From NCBI GenBank assembly GCA_944324645.1, contig CALUXB010000001.1, positions 364,837 through 428,836 on the forward strand: a stretch of 64,000 bases of DNA, read 5' to 3'. The notes below the pieces were generated by a model. The model saw only the letters and a list, made by a program, of their open reading frames with translations, searched no databases and was not told where the DNA came from. Numbering within the stretch: the stretch's first letter is position 1; each line of letters starts with the position of its first letter. Made by a program: the position numbers and the translations under genes. This stretch comes from an uncultured Elusimicrobiales bacterium. Lineage in GTDB: Bacteria > Elusimicrobiota > Elusimicrobia > Elusimicrobiales > Elusimicrobiaceae. Of the stretch, positions 26,902-36,260 are shown in pieces.

Positions 26902-27339
26902 TTAAAATAGTCCTTCGTATAATCTCCACAATACGGTATAACGCACCGTGCGGCTAATGGCCGCCGCTGCGGCAAAGAGCGCCGGATTAATATGAGAGAT
27001 ACCGGCTGTAATGGCTACCGCATCGCCCACAAGAGGCATACCGCATAAAAGCAAGCTGATTTTTCCGTGTCTTTGCAAAATTCCTTCTGCTTTTTGTAGA
27101 TAGTCCTTTTTAATGGGAAACCATTTTTTATTTTCAAAAATTCTTATATACCGTCCAATATAATAATTGCCCAATCCGCCCAATACGCTGCCGGCTACGG
27201 CTGTGCACAAAAGCGCCCAGGCGCGGTATTGGTCTGTGGCAAACAAGGCTAAAAGCAATACGTCCGTCTGGGGTGGAATCAATGTGGCGGATTCTATAGA
27301 AACAAAAAATAAAATAAGTAAAACGTGTATTTCGGCCAT
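26902..27339 (-). CDS. VTT/DedA-like small membrane protein (YqaA type)
   Basis: A 145-aa inner-membrane protein. Features: SIESATLIPPQTDVLLLALFATDQYRAW with the Pro-containing re-entrant helix, SVLGGLGNYYIGRYI, the region after a basic loop FENKKWFP, and GMPLVGDAVAITAGI. This is the pattern of the YqaA branch of the VTT (formerly SNARE-associated/DedA) family, proposed to act in lipid scrambling or transport. Its start region has a -10-like CAAAAT close to the ATG and no Shine-Dalgarno. Confidence 0.75.
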   Translation of the reverse strand: MAEIHVLLILFFVSIESATLIPPQTDVLLLALFATDQYRAWALLCTAVAGSVLGGLGNYYIGRYIRIFENKKWFPIKKDYLQKAEGILQRHGKISLLLCGMPLVGDAVAITAGISHINPALFAAAAAISRTVRYTVLWRLYEGLF

Positions 27340-27505
27340 AGTCTATTTTGTTAGCATAGCAAATTAAGTGTTTCAATGAGAGAGAAAAACTAATTAGTCT
27401 GCTAACCTGCCTTGCACGGGTGTTGTAAATGCCGCTTATATGCGGGATGCTTTGGGTGGTATGCGTGGGGCAAAGAAAGCGAACCGAATATTTTTATTCT
27501 GTATA

Positions 27506-27531
27506 TTTGCTATAAGAAACACCTCGTGGGT
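27506..27531 (-). terminator. Weak terminator downstream of the deoxyinosine glycosylase gene
   Basis: GACACCCACGAGGTGT forms a short stem followed by TTTCTTAT on the minus strand. Confidence 0.35.
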
Positions 27532-27598
27532 GTCTGGAAGCCGTTTTTTAAATAATTCGGAGAAGCGATGTAGGAAGCGTGCAAAGGAAGGGGGCGCT

Positions 27599-28105
27599 TT
27601 AAACGGTTTTATTTGTGTGGCAAAGCACCCGTGCAAGAGCGGCTTGCCAGCAGGCTTTTTTCTCTTCGTAGGAGCGGGCAGCGTGTGCAGGGCTGGTGGA
27701 AGGAAGCTGGACAAAAGTGCAGCTTGGCAGCCCAAAGGCACGTTTATAAAAAGCAAAAGCCGCCGCTCCGTTGAACAGCAGCGTATGTATATGTGGAAAA
27801 CGGGCAAATAGTGCCGGGAAATCGTTGGGCTTTTGGCAGGTAATATGAGCGTCTGCGCTGCCTTTGCGTCTGCAGGTAGCCAGCGTATCCCACAACCCCA
27901 GGCCGTGTTTGAGAATAACGGCTTGTTTGTCAGCGTAGTTGGTGGGGCAACGTCCATTTTCAAACAGGTCAAAAATAATACGCCAAAATTGATTGCGCGG
28001 GTGGGCGTAATACTCTTGTGCGTCTAAAGAGGCCTGCCCCGGCATACTGCCTATAATTAAAATGCGTGTTTGGGGCCTGACAATGGGGGGAAAACTTTTT
28101 AACAT
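27599..28105 (-). CDS. DNA-deoxyinosine glycosylase (UDG family 6)
   Basis: A 168-aa uracil-DNA-glycosylase-fold protein. Seen: ILIIGSMPGQASLDAQEYYAHPRNQFWRII at residues 15-44, typical of the hypoxanthine-DNA glycosylase family, and LPSTSPAHA near residue 133. It would excise hypoxanthine made by deamination of adenine in DNA. It overlaps the end of the macro-domain gene by 7 nt, so the two are translated from one mRNA. Confidence 0.87.
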   Translation of the reverse strand: MLKSFPPIVRPQTRILIIGSMPGQASLDAQEYYAHPRNQFWRIIFDLFENGRCPTNYADKQAVILKHGLGLWDTLATCRRKGSADAHITCQKPNDFPALFARFPHIHTLLFNGAAAFAFYKRAFGLPSCTFVQLPSTSPAHAARSYEEKKACWQAALARVLCHTNKTV

Positions 28106-28617
28106 AAAGGCTCTTGCAATAATTTCTGGTAGATTGTTAAATCTGTTTCTAAAAAACAGGCAAAATAAATTTTTTCAAAAGCGTTGGGGTGGGCCAGGAG
28201 AAATTGCCGGACGGCGGAAAGAGCGGTCTGTGCAGCCAGCCCGTGCGGAAAACCATATACGCCGGTGGAAATGCAAGGAAAAGCCACCGTTTTGCCTCGG
28301 TATTTCAATGCCAGTTCTAAAGCGTTTGTATAACAACAGGCCAGCAGCTCTGGTTCTTTGCGGGTGCCTCCGTGCCAGACTGGGCCGGGGGTATGAATAA
28401 TAAATTTGGCGGGCAGGTTAAACCCCGGTGTAATTTTTGCTTCCCCTGTACGGCAGCCGCCCAGCGTGCGGCAGGCCTGCAGCAGCTGCGGCCCGGCGGC
28501 GCGGTGTATGGCTCCGTCCACGCCGCCCCCTCCTAAAAGAGAACAGTTGGCCGCATTGACGATTATGTCTGCGGGCAGTTGCGTGATATCGGTTTGTAAG
28601 GCAATCAGCTGTGTCAT
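28099..28617 (-). CDS. Macro-domain protein (ADP-ribose/O-acetyl-ADP-ribose hydrolase type)
   Basis: A 172-aa single macro domain: LQTDITQLPADIIVNAANCSLLGGGGVDGAIHRAAG at the N-terminus is the ADP-ribose-binding signature of the MacroD/YmdB group, followed by GEAKITPGFNLPAKFIIHTPGPVW and AFPCISTGVYGFP. It removes ADP-ribose from proteins or deacetylates O-acetyl-ADP-ribose. It is first gene of an operon with the deoxyinosine glycosylase. The ATG follows TGG-TATGAT by 6 nt. Confidence 0.94.
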   Translation of the reverse strand: MTQLIALQTDITQLPADIIVNAANCSLLGGGGVDGAIHRAAGPQLLQACRTLGGCRTGEAKITPGFNLPAKFIIHTPGPVWHGGTRKEPELLACCYTNALELALKYRGKTVAFPCISTGVYGFPHGLAAQTALSAVRQFLLAHPNAFEKIYFACFLETDLTIYQKLLQEPLC

Positions 28618-28632
28618 CTTTTCATCATACCA
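28618..28632 (-). promoter_or_regulatory. Extended -10 promoter abutting the macro-domain ATG
   Basis: TGG-TATGAT (28632-28624), then GAAAAG, then the ATG at 28617. Confidence 0.5.
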
Positions 28633-28716
28633 ATTTTGTCTGGGCCCAAAAGCCCTTCTTTTTTAGGACTTAGGACCCTTGTTGAGGCCTTTAAGCAATA
28701 CATATACTAAAAATAT

Positions 28717-31700
28717 ATGCGGCGTACTGTATCTTTATTTCTTTCTGTTTTGCTTTTATTGCAAGGAGCCGGGCCTTTGTGGGCGTTGGAACGCCCTAAG
28801 AAAACTTTTTTTGAAAAAGCCGGCTGGCTGGATCATTTGTCTAATACGATGCGCCGGGTGGCCGAGCGTGGAGAAAGCGGCGCTTATGATCTATACAAAA
28901 ATCCAAACCCCAGCCCGCGCAATGCCTACGAAAACGCCAATATCCATCAAGTCAATTTAACAGATTTAAATCTGTACCGTACGAGCGAGGTTTATCAGCG
29001 TGCCAAACAAATCCGTAATGCGTTTTTGGCAGAAACGGAGGCGGCGGAAAATGTTTCTTCTGCAGAGGAGGCATTATCTGCAGACGATATAGCGCAAATC
29101 CGGCAAGTTATAGCGGAGCTGATGGATTTACACCGCCGGGAAGGGGCGCACTACCCCATTGTGGCACAGAGTGTATTGGAAGTAGCCCAGCAACTGTTGC
29201 CGCTGCAGCAGAAATACCAGTTTTTTGCAGCTTCGGATTTACCTGTTTTGAAATCCTTTTATAAACAGATTTTGAGCCGCCCTGCCCAATGCAGCCAAGG
29301 CGGCGGCTACCGTATTTTTTGTGAAGGCCGGGCCGATGCCTTAGATGGGTTTGTTTTGTTGGCGCAAACGCCAGAAGATGCCCGGCTGATAGGGCAAGTA
29401 TTAGAGGCGGATTTGCAGCAGCCGCTCTTTGCGCGGGAGTTGCTAAGCGGTGCGCAGGGACTGTTGGTTTTGCAGCAGGAACGGTTCTTGGGGCCCGTTT
29501 TAGATAAAGCGGCGCAGAAAGAAGGGGATAATTTTTGGCAGAAAATAGATGTATTTATGACCGGCTGGTGGCTGCGTAAAATACAATTTAGCCAGGGCCG
29601 TTATTTGGGAAATGTAACGGCATTGGCGGTTTTGCCGCAAGCTTACGAACAAGCCGATGGCAATGCTTGGGAAGAACTGGCTAAACTGTTGTATAACCAG
29701 GGCAAGCCCAGCAAAGATTCTTTGCTTTTATTGGAAAAATATGGCTTGGGCAGCTGTAAAGCCGATTTGGCGGACTGGGATAAAGGCCGGCCCCTGCAGG
29801 CAGAGGGGGAGTTGTTTCTTGCATCGGTGCGTTGCCAGACTTTATTGCCTTTCCTGGTGGGTGTTTTGGACAGCGGGGTGCAGAACGGGGCCCAGGATTC
29901 TTTGGCGCAGGCCGCCGCGCGCGTACATTTATCACCGGCGGCATTTGTAGCGCGTTTATATTTTGAAAATGTAATGGGTGATTTAAATGCCGAAACAGAA
30001 CTGCGTTTGGATCATATGCTCTATGGGGTGTTTGAGAAAGAAATCAAAGCGCAGGAAAAAAGCCGCTTAGAGGCATTAGAACAAAACCGCCGCTTAGACC
30101 AGCAAATTCAAGTTTTGCAGCAACAGTTGCGCAATACCCCTTCCATACTGGGTAGTTCGTTTATATGGAACAATGGAACGGAAGCAGAACAGCAAAATGC
30201 CAGTTTGCTTGCACAAATTAGCCAATTAAACAAACAAAAAGTAAAAGTGCCTGCCCAGCCGGATAATGCTTTGGAAAAATATGACAGACAGAGTCAAACA
30301 TATCAACGCAAGCAGCGGGGACAGGCCGTTTATGCGGCGGTACAAAATGTATCTTGCGCCATAGATGCGGGGCTGAGTATTTATTATACGCTGGCTTTAC
30401 CCGCAATGGCTGTAAAAGGAGTGCAGTGGACAATGGCTTTGCGGCGGGGTGTTTTGGCGGTGCGGGCGGGACATATCACGGCAGATGTGCGCAAATTAGC
30501 GGCACTGTCGGCCCGCTTGAAAAAAATCCGTTCTTTGAAAGTGGCCGAAACAGCCCAAAGACTTAAAAAATCATTAACAGAAAGTTTTGTTCAGGCAAAA
30601 CAAGAAGCACAACCTGCCCTGGCTTGGCAGGCAAGGCAAGCAGCGTCTGGCCGAGAGCCCCGCGCGGTAAGACATATAACGGCTGTTTCTCAGCCGATAA
30701 CAGCTACCGCTGCGGCTCATCTTAAACAGGCCGTCCGTCCGGTCAAGAGCATAGCCGCCCCTGCCACTGTGGCTGTGGGAGATATGGCTGCTCCAGTGCG
30801 TTCTGGCGGCATAACGAGAAATTTGTTACGCACCGCGCGTCTTTCAGCCGAGAAGACGACAACCCCTTTAGCCTGGGAGAAATTTAACGTGCCGCAAATG
30901 CAGCAGGCGGCTTTTGCTACCGCTGGAGAGATGCAAAAATTAGCACAGCAATATAGTGGGTCTGTGCAAAAAATTTTACAAGACTTGCAAATCAATCCTG
31001 CCCGTATGGGCCGTGCTATGCGCGATGTGCGTGACTATGCACGTATGGAAAAAGATTTAACCTTTTACCAAAAAATCCGAAAGCAGCTGGGGCTGAGAGA
31101 GGAAAGGTTTCCTTCTTTATCTATCCCTATGAATCAAGGGCTTTTTTCTCTAGACGGAGAAATGCGTTTAGCTAATCAATATATTTCTTTGTTGCAAAAG
31201 CGCTTTGCTTCCTTGCCGGAGGGCAGTTCTGTTGCCAAGGCGGCTGTTGGAAAAGAGTTAAAAGCGGCTTTTGATATTGCAGAAGAGCTGACACCCAGCC
31301 AAGCCTTGGTTTGGCCCCAGGAAGGGATTGCTCCGGTTATGACTTTGCGCCAGCGAGTAAAGAGTGAACTGGCCTCCGGCCGGCTTTCCGCTTTTCAACA
31401 ACAAGAAGCCCATTCTTTATTGAGAGATTTGCTCCTTCCTATAGGGACGGAAGATCAGCAGGCTCTTTTGCAGCTTCGCACTTTAAATTTGCCTTTTTTG
31501 CAAAAATCGCCCAATACCTTGTGGATATGGGGGGAGGGACTGTCCGGCTATAATATGCTGGAACGCAAAGCGCCCCTGGGTTTTCCGATGAATCAAATAT
31601 TTTATAGTACGTCGTTTACGGATATTGCTCCATTTTTTAAAAAAGGCAAAGAAAATGTATTGCTGGTTAACGGACACAGCTATATCTCCCGAAGCGGAGT

Positions 31701-34700
31701 TTGGAAGACCACTTTGATTCCTCCTGTAGCGGGAGAACTTCGCCCGGCGGCCACTTTGTCTGCTGAAAAAATAATACAAGCATCTTTGCAGGCAGATTCT
31801 CCCCGCACATATGTGTATTTGCACAATTGTCAGGCAGGTGCCTTGTTCAAAGATTTAGGCGATTTGTTCAAAAAATATCCGCAAGCTGCCAAACGAACGG
31901 AATGGTTCACCATTACTGCGCCGATGCAGCCGCTTCCCCAACGGCCGCAGCCGCTGGGAGATTTGGGGGTAGGGGTGCGGGAGCGGTTATTTAATAAACT
32001 GCTGCAGCAGATTACGGATAATGGCAGCGGCTTAGCGGCCCGTGCTTGGGTAAAAGGCCGAGATGTTTATCCGCTCAGGGCCAGTGTGCAGCGTTTGGAG
32101 CGTGAGATAGCGCTTGCCCCAGCTGCTGAAAAAGCCGCATTGGAAACGCTGCAGAATGATTTGCAACTGTTACTAAATATAGCAGACGCTTCGGATTCTT
32201 CTCAGTTGCGTTACGCGATGGAAATGTTCCGCTGGCATCATCCTCATAATATGTCGGATGGCGCTTTTGGTGGTTTTGCGTTAAATGATGAGGGGTTTTC
32301 GTGGGGGATTAAACATTTTTATTCGCCTTATTCTCTGAATATGACCCCGTATATCAAGTTGGAAAAAGAGTGGGTAAATTATGTGGCAGATACTGCCCGG
32401 CAGATGTTTGGCTTGTTGTCGGATGCTCCAGCACCAACGCCGGCGTGGTCGGCTGCGGGAGCAGTTGTTCGTGAAGCGGTCCAAGCGCAAAAAGACTTGC
32501 AGCGCGCGCCTGGTATGTTAGCGCAGGTGTTAGCCAAGCAGAAAGAAGGCGGGGTCGCTTGGACAGAGCAGCTGCTGCGCGAACGGGGCGTGCAGGATTT
32601 TTCTGTTGCAGTAGAAAAAGGCCGGCAAATAATGCAAGGATTGGAAGAAAAATGGGCTCACCGGCAGATTATGTCTTTGCCCAAATTGCAAGAGAATCAT
32701 TCTTTAATGCGTCAAGCCTTGCAAGACGCCGCCTATTATGCCCAATTAGAAAAACAAACCAATGCGGCGGAAGAGCTCTTTTCTCTTTACAATCGGCAAG
32801 CCGGTTTTGAAACGTGGGAGGGGCTGAGAACAGCCCATAATCCCAGCGGTATTTTTGCACGGCCCGTGCGGGAAGAATTAGGCCGTCAGTATATTAAATA
32901 TTTAAGCGATTTGCGAGATAATCAACCGGCAGTTTTACATCCTGCTACAGACCGGGAAATCCGCTCTGCTGTACAATGGATAGATCAATTGGGACCCGAT
33001 TTCTCCAATGCCTGGAGTGCCGATTGGATCCCGTCTGCTGCTGTGCTGCGTGCTCGTATGGCGGTATTAGGAAAAAATAAACAAAGTTTTACGCCGTTGC
33101 AGCGGCAGGAATATGCTTCCATAATGCGGGCTTTATATCGCCACCCTATTTTGGGGAAATCTGCGTTACTGGAAATGCACAATAGGGTGCTTTTTTTGCC
33201 TAAATTGGAAAGAACGCCCAATACGGTTTTTGTATGGGGGGATGAGTTGTTGCCCAGCCAAGTTTGGGACCGTAAGACCTTGCTGGGGTTTTTGCGTCCT
33301 AAAATCAAACATTTTGAGCTGCCCTCTACCGTTTTAAAAGATTTTAAACCACATCAAGAAAATGTGCTGCTTCTACACGTTCACGGCGGCGTATCTAAAA
33401 AAGGAGAATGGAAAGGCCTTTTAGTGGAAGGAGACAGCTATCCCAGCATTCGGTTGCGGGCGCAGGATATTTTGCAAGGTGTATCCAAATCTCAATCCGC
33501 GCATAGTTATATTTTTGCTAACAGTTGTTTCTCCGGGACGCTGCTGAACAACGTGCGCGCTTTAAAATCCACTTTCCCCGAAACGATAGCCAAGAGCGAT
33601 TGGTTTGTTACCGGGGCGCCGATGCAATATTCTGCGGCGGAAGTCTTGCCGGCGGAGTTCTCTGCGGGAACGGCACGCCAAAGATTGTTTGGCAAGATGC
33701 TGAGCCGAATGCGTTATAATGGAGACGGCTTGGCCGGCCGGGCTTTAATAGAGGGCAAAGAAATATATCCGCTCAAACAGAGTATTTATAAATTAAATCA
33801 AGAAATTAAAAAAGCTGCGGGTGAGAAAAAAGCAGAATTAACCCGCCTGCAAGAAGATTTGATTTTGTTAAAGGCGGTGGCTGATTCGCAGACGAGCCAA
33901 GAACTTCATAAGGCCCTATTGAATTTGCAAGAGGCCCGCCCCGGCATCATAGAGCATATGAAATTATGGCAAAAAGGTTCTGCTTTATTGGAAAAGCAAC
34001 AGCGTTTGCCGGCTGCTCATAGGGGGCCTACCGGTTTTGGTTGGGGAGTGGACAAAGCGAAAAATACCTCTATTGATTTAGATCCGTACATCATATTGGA
34101 GCGGAAATGGGTGGATTATGTGGCCCAAACGGCGGAGGAAATGTTTGCCAAGGTAAATAAATATCCCACGGGGGTAAAGCCTGTTTTTGAAGCGGAGAGT
34201 TTCCACCCGGTTTATTCTTCCAAAGCCTCGGAATATATTTTAAAAAAACGCTCTTTGGCTCCTTCTTCTGAAACAGTACCGGCCAGTTTTTTCCGCATTC
34301 CGGTTCAATTTCCTGCAGAAGAAAAACTGGCAATTCCAACGATGGTTTCCCTAAACAATAAAAAAGCGTTGCTTGCTGAGTATAATGAACTAATAAAACG
34401 TTTTGAAGCCTTGCGCAAAGAAACCGATACTGCCTTATATTATGTGAAAAATAAGTTAAGTAGGTGGGATTTTTCCAGCAGAAAAAAACTGAGTGAAGAG
34501 TTGTTGCAATTGCGGCAGGAGATGCTTCTGTTCCAGGCGCAAAATAAAGTAGGGTCCGCCTTACAACCCGGCATAGACTGGTTGGAGAATGCATTGGAAA
34601 TTATTTTCCCGGCCCAACGGGGCCGTGTGCTGGAAATGCCCATTTTCCCTAGGCCGGACCGGGTATATAAGCAACGGGAATTTTTCTTGCGGGATGCCAA

Positions 34701-35208
34701 CGGGCGAAGTTTTGATAAGCCCCTGTCTTTTGCCTCTTCCGCTCAAAAACAACAATGGCTGGCCCAGCAAAAAGCACAGCTGCCTGCAGGGTTGCGCGTT
34801 GCAGTTTTAAATGATGATGCTGTGATATTAAGCAATTATAAAACTTGGTTGGCAAACGGCGGGCTGGGAAAGGACAGTCACTGGTCTTTTTATTCTAAAA
34901 TGGATGAGTTTTTGGCAGAGTTGGACAAAGGCGTTCAGTTTGATCTGATTTTGACGGATTTAAACTTTGCAGACGGCGGCGCGCATTATTTTGTTTCTTG
35001 GATGCGTGCAAACGGGGATATCCGTACACCGGTTATAGCTTCCAGTAGTTTTGCCGATGAAGCGGTGGATGGCGCACGTTTGCTAAAAGAGGGATTTGAC
35101 GGATATCTTTCTACCCGGCATTTGTCTTTGGGTAATGGGGACGGCAATTTGCTGCGTGCGTTAAACAATTATTTCAAATACCGGGAAAAGAATAAATGGG
35201 TGCGCTAG
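28717..35208 (+). CDS. Giant secreted protein with two caspase-like modules and a receiver-like C-terminus
   Basis: A protein of 2163 aa with a signal peptide (MRRTVSLFLSVLLLLQGAGPLWA). Residues 30-440 are helical with no known family; about 440-480 are Gln/Glu-rich coiled coil; a hydrophobic stretch follows near 540-585. Residues about 742-1238 and 1303-1818 are two divergent copies of one module. Each has a His then Cys as in clan CD (caspase/gingipain-type) peptidases: VNGHSY with H987 and HNCQAG with C1038; HVHGG with H1556 and NSCFSG with C1604. Residues about 2028-2160 look like a response-regulator receiver domain (NDD at 2032-2034, LTDLNFADGG with D2081, ASSS near 2109) without the usual conserved Lys. 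Start ATG follows TATACT by 8 nt. No function can be stated. Confidence 0.8.
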   Translation: MRRTVSLFLSVLLLLQGAGPLWALERPKKTFFEKAGWLDHLSNTMRRVAERGESGAYDLYKNPNPSPRNAYENANIHQVNLTDLNLYRTSEVYQRAKQIRNAFLAETEAAENVSSAEEALSADDIAQIRQVIAELMDLHRREGAHYPIVAQSVLEVAQQLLPLQQKYQFFAASDLPVLKSFYKQILSRPAQCSQGGGYRIFCEGRADALDGFVLLAQTPEDARLIGQVLEADLQQPLFARELLSGAQGLLVLQQERFLGPVLDKAAQKEGDNFWQKIDVFMTGWWLRKIQFSQGRYLGNVTALAVLPQAYEQADGNAWEELAKLLYNQGKPSKDSLLLLEKYGLGSCKADLADWDKGRPLQAEGELFLASVRCQTLLPFLVGVLDSGVQNGAQDSLAQAAARVHLSPAAFVARLYFENVMGDLNAETELRLDHMLYGVFEKEIKAQEKSRLEALEQNRRLDQQIQVLQQQLRNTPSILGSSFIWNNGTEAEQQNASLLAQISQLNKQKVKVPAQPDNALEKYDRQSQTYQRKQRGQAVYAAVQNVSCAIDAGLSIYYTLALPAMAVKGVQWTMALRRGVLAVRAGHITADVRKLAALSARLKKIRSLKVAETAQRLKKSLTESFVQAKQEAQPALAWQARQAASGREPRAVRHITAVSQPITATAAAHLKQAVRPVKSIAAPATVAVGDMAAPVRSGGITRNLLRTARLSAEKTTTPLAWEKFNVPQMQQAAFATAGEMQKLAQQYSGSVQKILQDLQINPARMGRAMRDVRDYARMEKDLTFYQKIRKQLGLREERFPSLSIPMNQGLFSLDGEMRLANQYISLLQKRFASLPEGSSVAKAAVGKELKAAFDIAEELTPSQALVWPQEGIAPVMTLRQRVKSELASGRLSAFQQQEAHSLLRDLLLPIGTEDQQALLQLRTLNLPFLQKSPNTLWIWGEGLSGYNMLERKAPLGFPMNQIFYSTSFTDIAPFFKKGKENVLLVNGHSYISRSGVWKTTLIPPVAGELRPAATLSAEKIIQASLQADSPRTYVYLHNCQAGALFKDLGDLFKKYPQAAKRTEWFTITAPMQPLPQRPQPLGDLGVGVRERLFNKLLQQITDNGSGLAARAWVKGRDVYPLRASVQRLEREIALAPAAEKAALETLQNDLQLLLNIADASDSSQLRYAMEMFRWHHPHNMSDGAFGGFALNDEGFSWGIKHFYSPYSLNMTPYIKLEKEWVNYVADTARQMFGLLSDAPAPTPAWSAAGAVVREAVQAQKDLQRAPGMLAQVLAKQKEGGVAWTEQLLRERGVQDFSVAVEKGRQIMQGLEEKWAHRQIMSLPKLQENHSLMRQALQDAAYYAQLEKQTNAAEELFSLYNRQAGFETWEGLRTAHNPSGIFARPVREELGRQYIKYLSDLRDNQPAVLHPATDREIRSAVQWIDQLGPDFSNAWSADWIPSAAVLRARMAVLGKNKQSFTPLQRQEYASIMRALYRHPILGKSALLEMHNRVLFLPKLERTPNTVFVWGDELLPSQVWDRKTLLGFLRPKIKHFELPSTVLKDFKPHQENVLLLHVHGGVSKKGEWKGLLVEGDSYPSIRLRAQDILQGVSKSQSAHSYIFANSCFSGTLLNNVRALKSTFPETIAKSDWFVTGAPMQYSAAEVLPAEFSAGTARQRLFGKMLSRMRYNGDGLAGRALIEGKEIYPLKQSIYKLNQEIKKAAGEKKAELTRLQEDLILLKAVADSQTSQELHKALLNLQEARPGIIEHMKLWQKGSALLEKQQRLPAAHRGPTGFGWGVDKAKNTSIDLDPYIILERKWVDYVAQTAEEMFAKVNKYPTGVKPVFEAESFHPVYSSKASEYILKKRSLAPSSETVPASFFRIPVQFPAEEKLAIPTMVSLNNKKALLAEYNELIKRFEALRKETDTALYYVKNKLSRWDFSSRKKLSEELLQLRQEMLLFQAQNKVGSALQPGIDWLENALEIIFPAQRGRVLEMPIFPRPDRVYKQREFFLRDANGRSFDKPLSFASSAQKQQWLAQQKAQLPAGLRVAVLNDDAVILSNYKTWLANGGLGKDSHWSFYSKMDEFLAELDKGVQFDLILTDLNFADGGAHYFVSWMRANGDIRTPVIASSSFADEAVDGARLLKEGFDGYLSTRHLSLGNGDGNLLRALNNYFKYREKNKWVR

Positions 35209-35228
35209 GGATATGGCTGTTTCTTGAC

Positions 35229-35253
35229 CACCGGCCTAGGGGCCGGTTTTTTT
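35229..35253 (+). terminator. Terminator of the giant secreted-protein gene
   Basis: ACCGGCC pairs with GGCCGGT and is followed by T7. Confidence 0.85.
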
Positions 35254-35402
35254 ATGTGCGAAAATACGACCTAAGGAAGGACAACTGGCCGTTTTTATCA
35301 ATAAGGGAGCCTTAGTTTTTGCGGCAGAAATTAGGTGTTTGGGGCGGAAGAGGTGCAAGTTGGTGCATAAAGATATCAGCACGCAGCAATGAGCCCGCTT
35401 GG

Positions 35403-36185
35403 TTAGGGTTGCCCCGGGTCCAAGAGTGCAATTTGCTGCATTTCCTCTTCGGTAAGCTCAAAATCAAACACACCTAGATTTTCTTTCATGCGGCTGGCGT
35501 TGGCAGCTTTGGGCAGCGGGATCACGTCCTTTTGCATCGCCCAGCGCAGTACGATTTGCGCCAGGGTTTTGTTGTGTCGGTCAGCCAGTTTGCCAATAAG
35601 CGGCGGCTTTAACGCTTCCCCGCGCATCAGCGGGCTGTAGGCTTGCAGTTTGATGTCTAAGCGGTCACAGTAAGCTTTAAGCATTTTTTGTTGGCAGAGC
35701 GGGTGATATTCCACTTGGTTAATCATAGGGACAATGTCGCCTTGCTGTACCAGTTCTTCCAGTTGAACGCCATCAAAGTTAGATACGCCTATGGCTTTAA
35801 CGCGCCCCTCTTTATACAGCGTTTCTAAGGCCTGCCAGGTTTGCAGATTTTTTTCTCCCGGCCAGTGAATAAGATATAAATCCAAATACTCTGTGCCCAG
35901 CTTGCGCAAAGAGGCGTCAAAGGCGTTTAACGTGGCGTCGTAGCCGTGCTGGTCGTTCCATACCTTACTGCTAAGAAACACATCTTTTCTTTTTAAACCG
36001 CTTTGGCGCAGGGCTTGCCCTACATATTCTTCATTCTGATAGAAAGAGGCTGTATCCAGCAGGCGGTATCCGCAGGCCAGCGCTTGGGTGATGATATGGA
36101 CGGCTTGGGCCGGGTCGTCAATTTGATAGGTGCCAAAGCCGATGAGCGGAATTTCGTGTCCGTTTTTAAGCCGCGTGTATTGCAT
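35403..36185 (-). CDS. Aldo/keto reductase
   Basis: A 260-aa NADPH-dependent aldo/keto reductase of the 2,5-diketogluconate/YvgN type. Catalytic tetrad positions are visible: Asp and Tyr in RLLDTASFYQNEEYVG, Lys in FLSSKVWN, His in LIHWPG. GVSNF and the coenzyme motif PLPKAANASRMKENL are present. Cytoplasmic; the substrate (aldehyde or ketone) is not predictable. The ribosome site GGGGGAA supports the ATG. Confidence 0.94.
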   Translation of the reverse strand: MQYTRLKNGHEIPLIGFGTYQIDDPAQAVHIITQALACGYRLLDTASFYQNEEYVGQALRQSGLKRKDVFLSSKVWNDQHGYDATLNAFDASLRKLGTEYLDLYLIHWPGEKNLQTWQALETLYKEGRVKAIGVSNFDGVQLEELVQQGDIVPMINQVEYHPLCQQKMLKAYCDRLDIKLQAYSPLMRGEALKPPLIGKLADRHNKTLAQIVLRWAMQKDVIPLPKAANASRMKENLGVFDFELTEEEMQQIALLDPGQP

Positions 36186-36260
36186 ATTTCCCCCTGGTGT
36201 GCACTCCAGCTGCGTGCAAAACCTCTTAGCAGATTATATAATAAAACAACGGAGGAACTT

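Noticed and set aside
27436..27972. A 178-codon minus-strand frame over the deoxyinosine glycosylase gene
   Set aside because: It overlaps a recognised enzyme in another frame and has no domain or ribosome site.
36003..36260. An upstream extension of the DUF362 protein
   Set aside because: It overlaps the aldo/keto reductase gene on the other strand; homology and a GGAGG site place the start at 36261.
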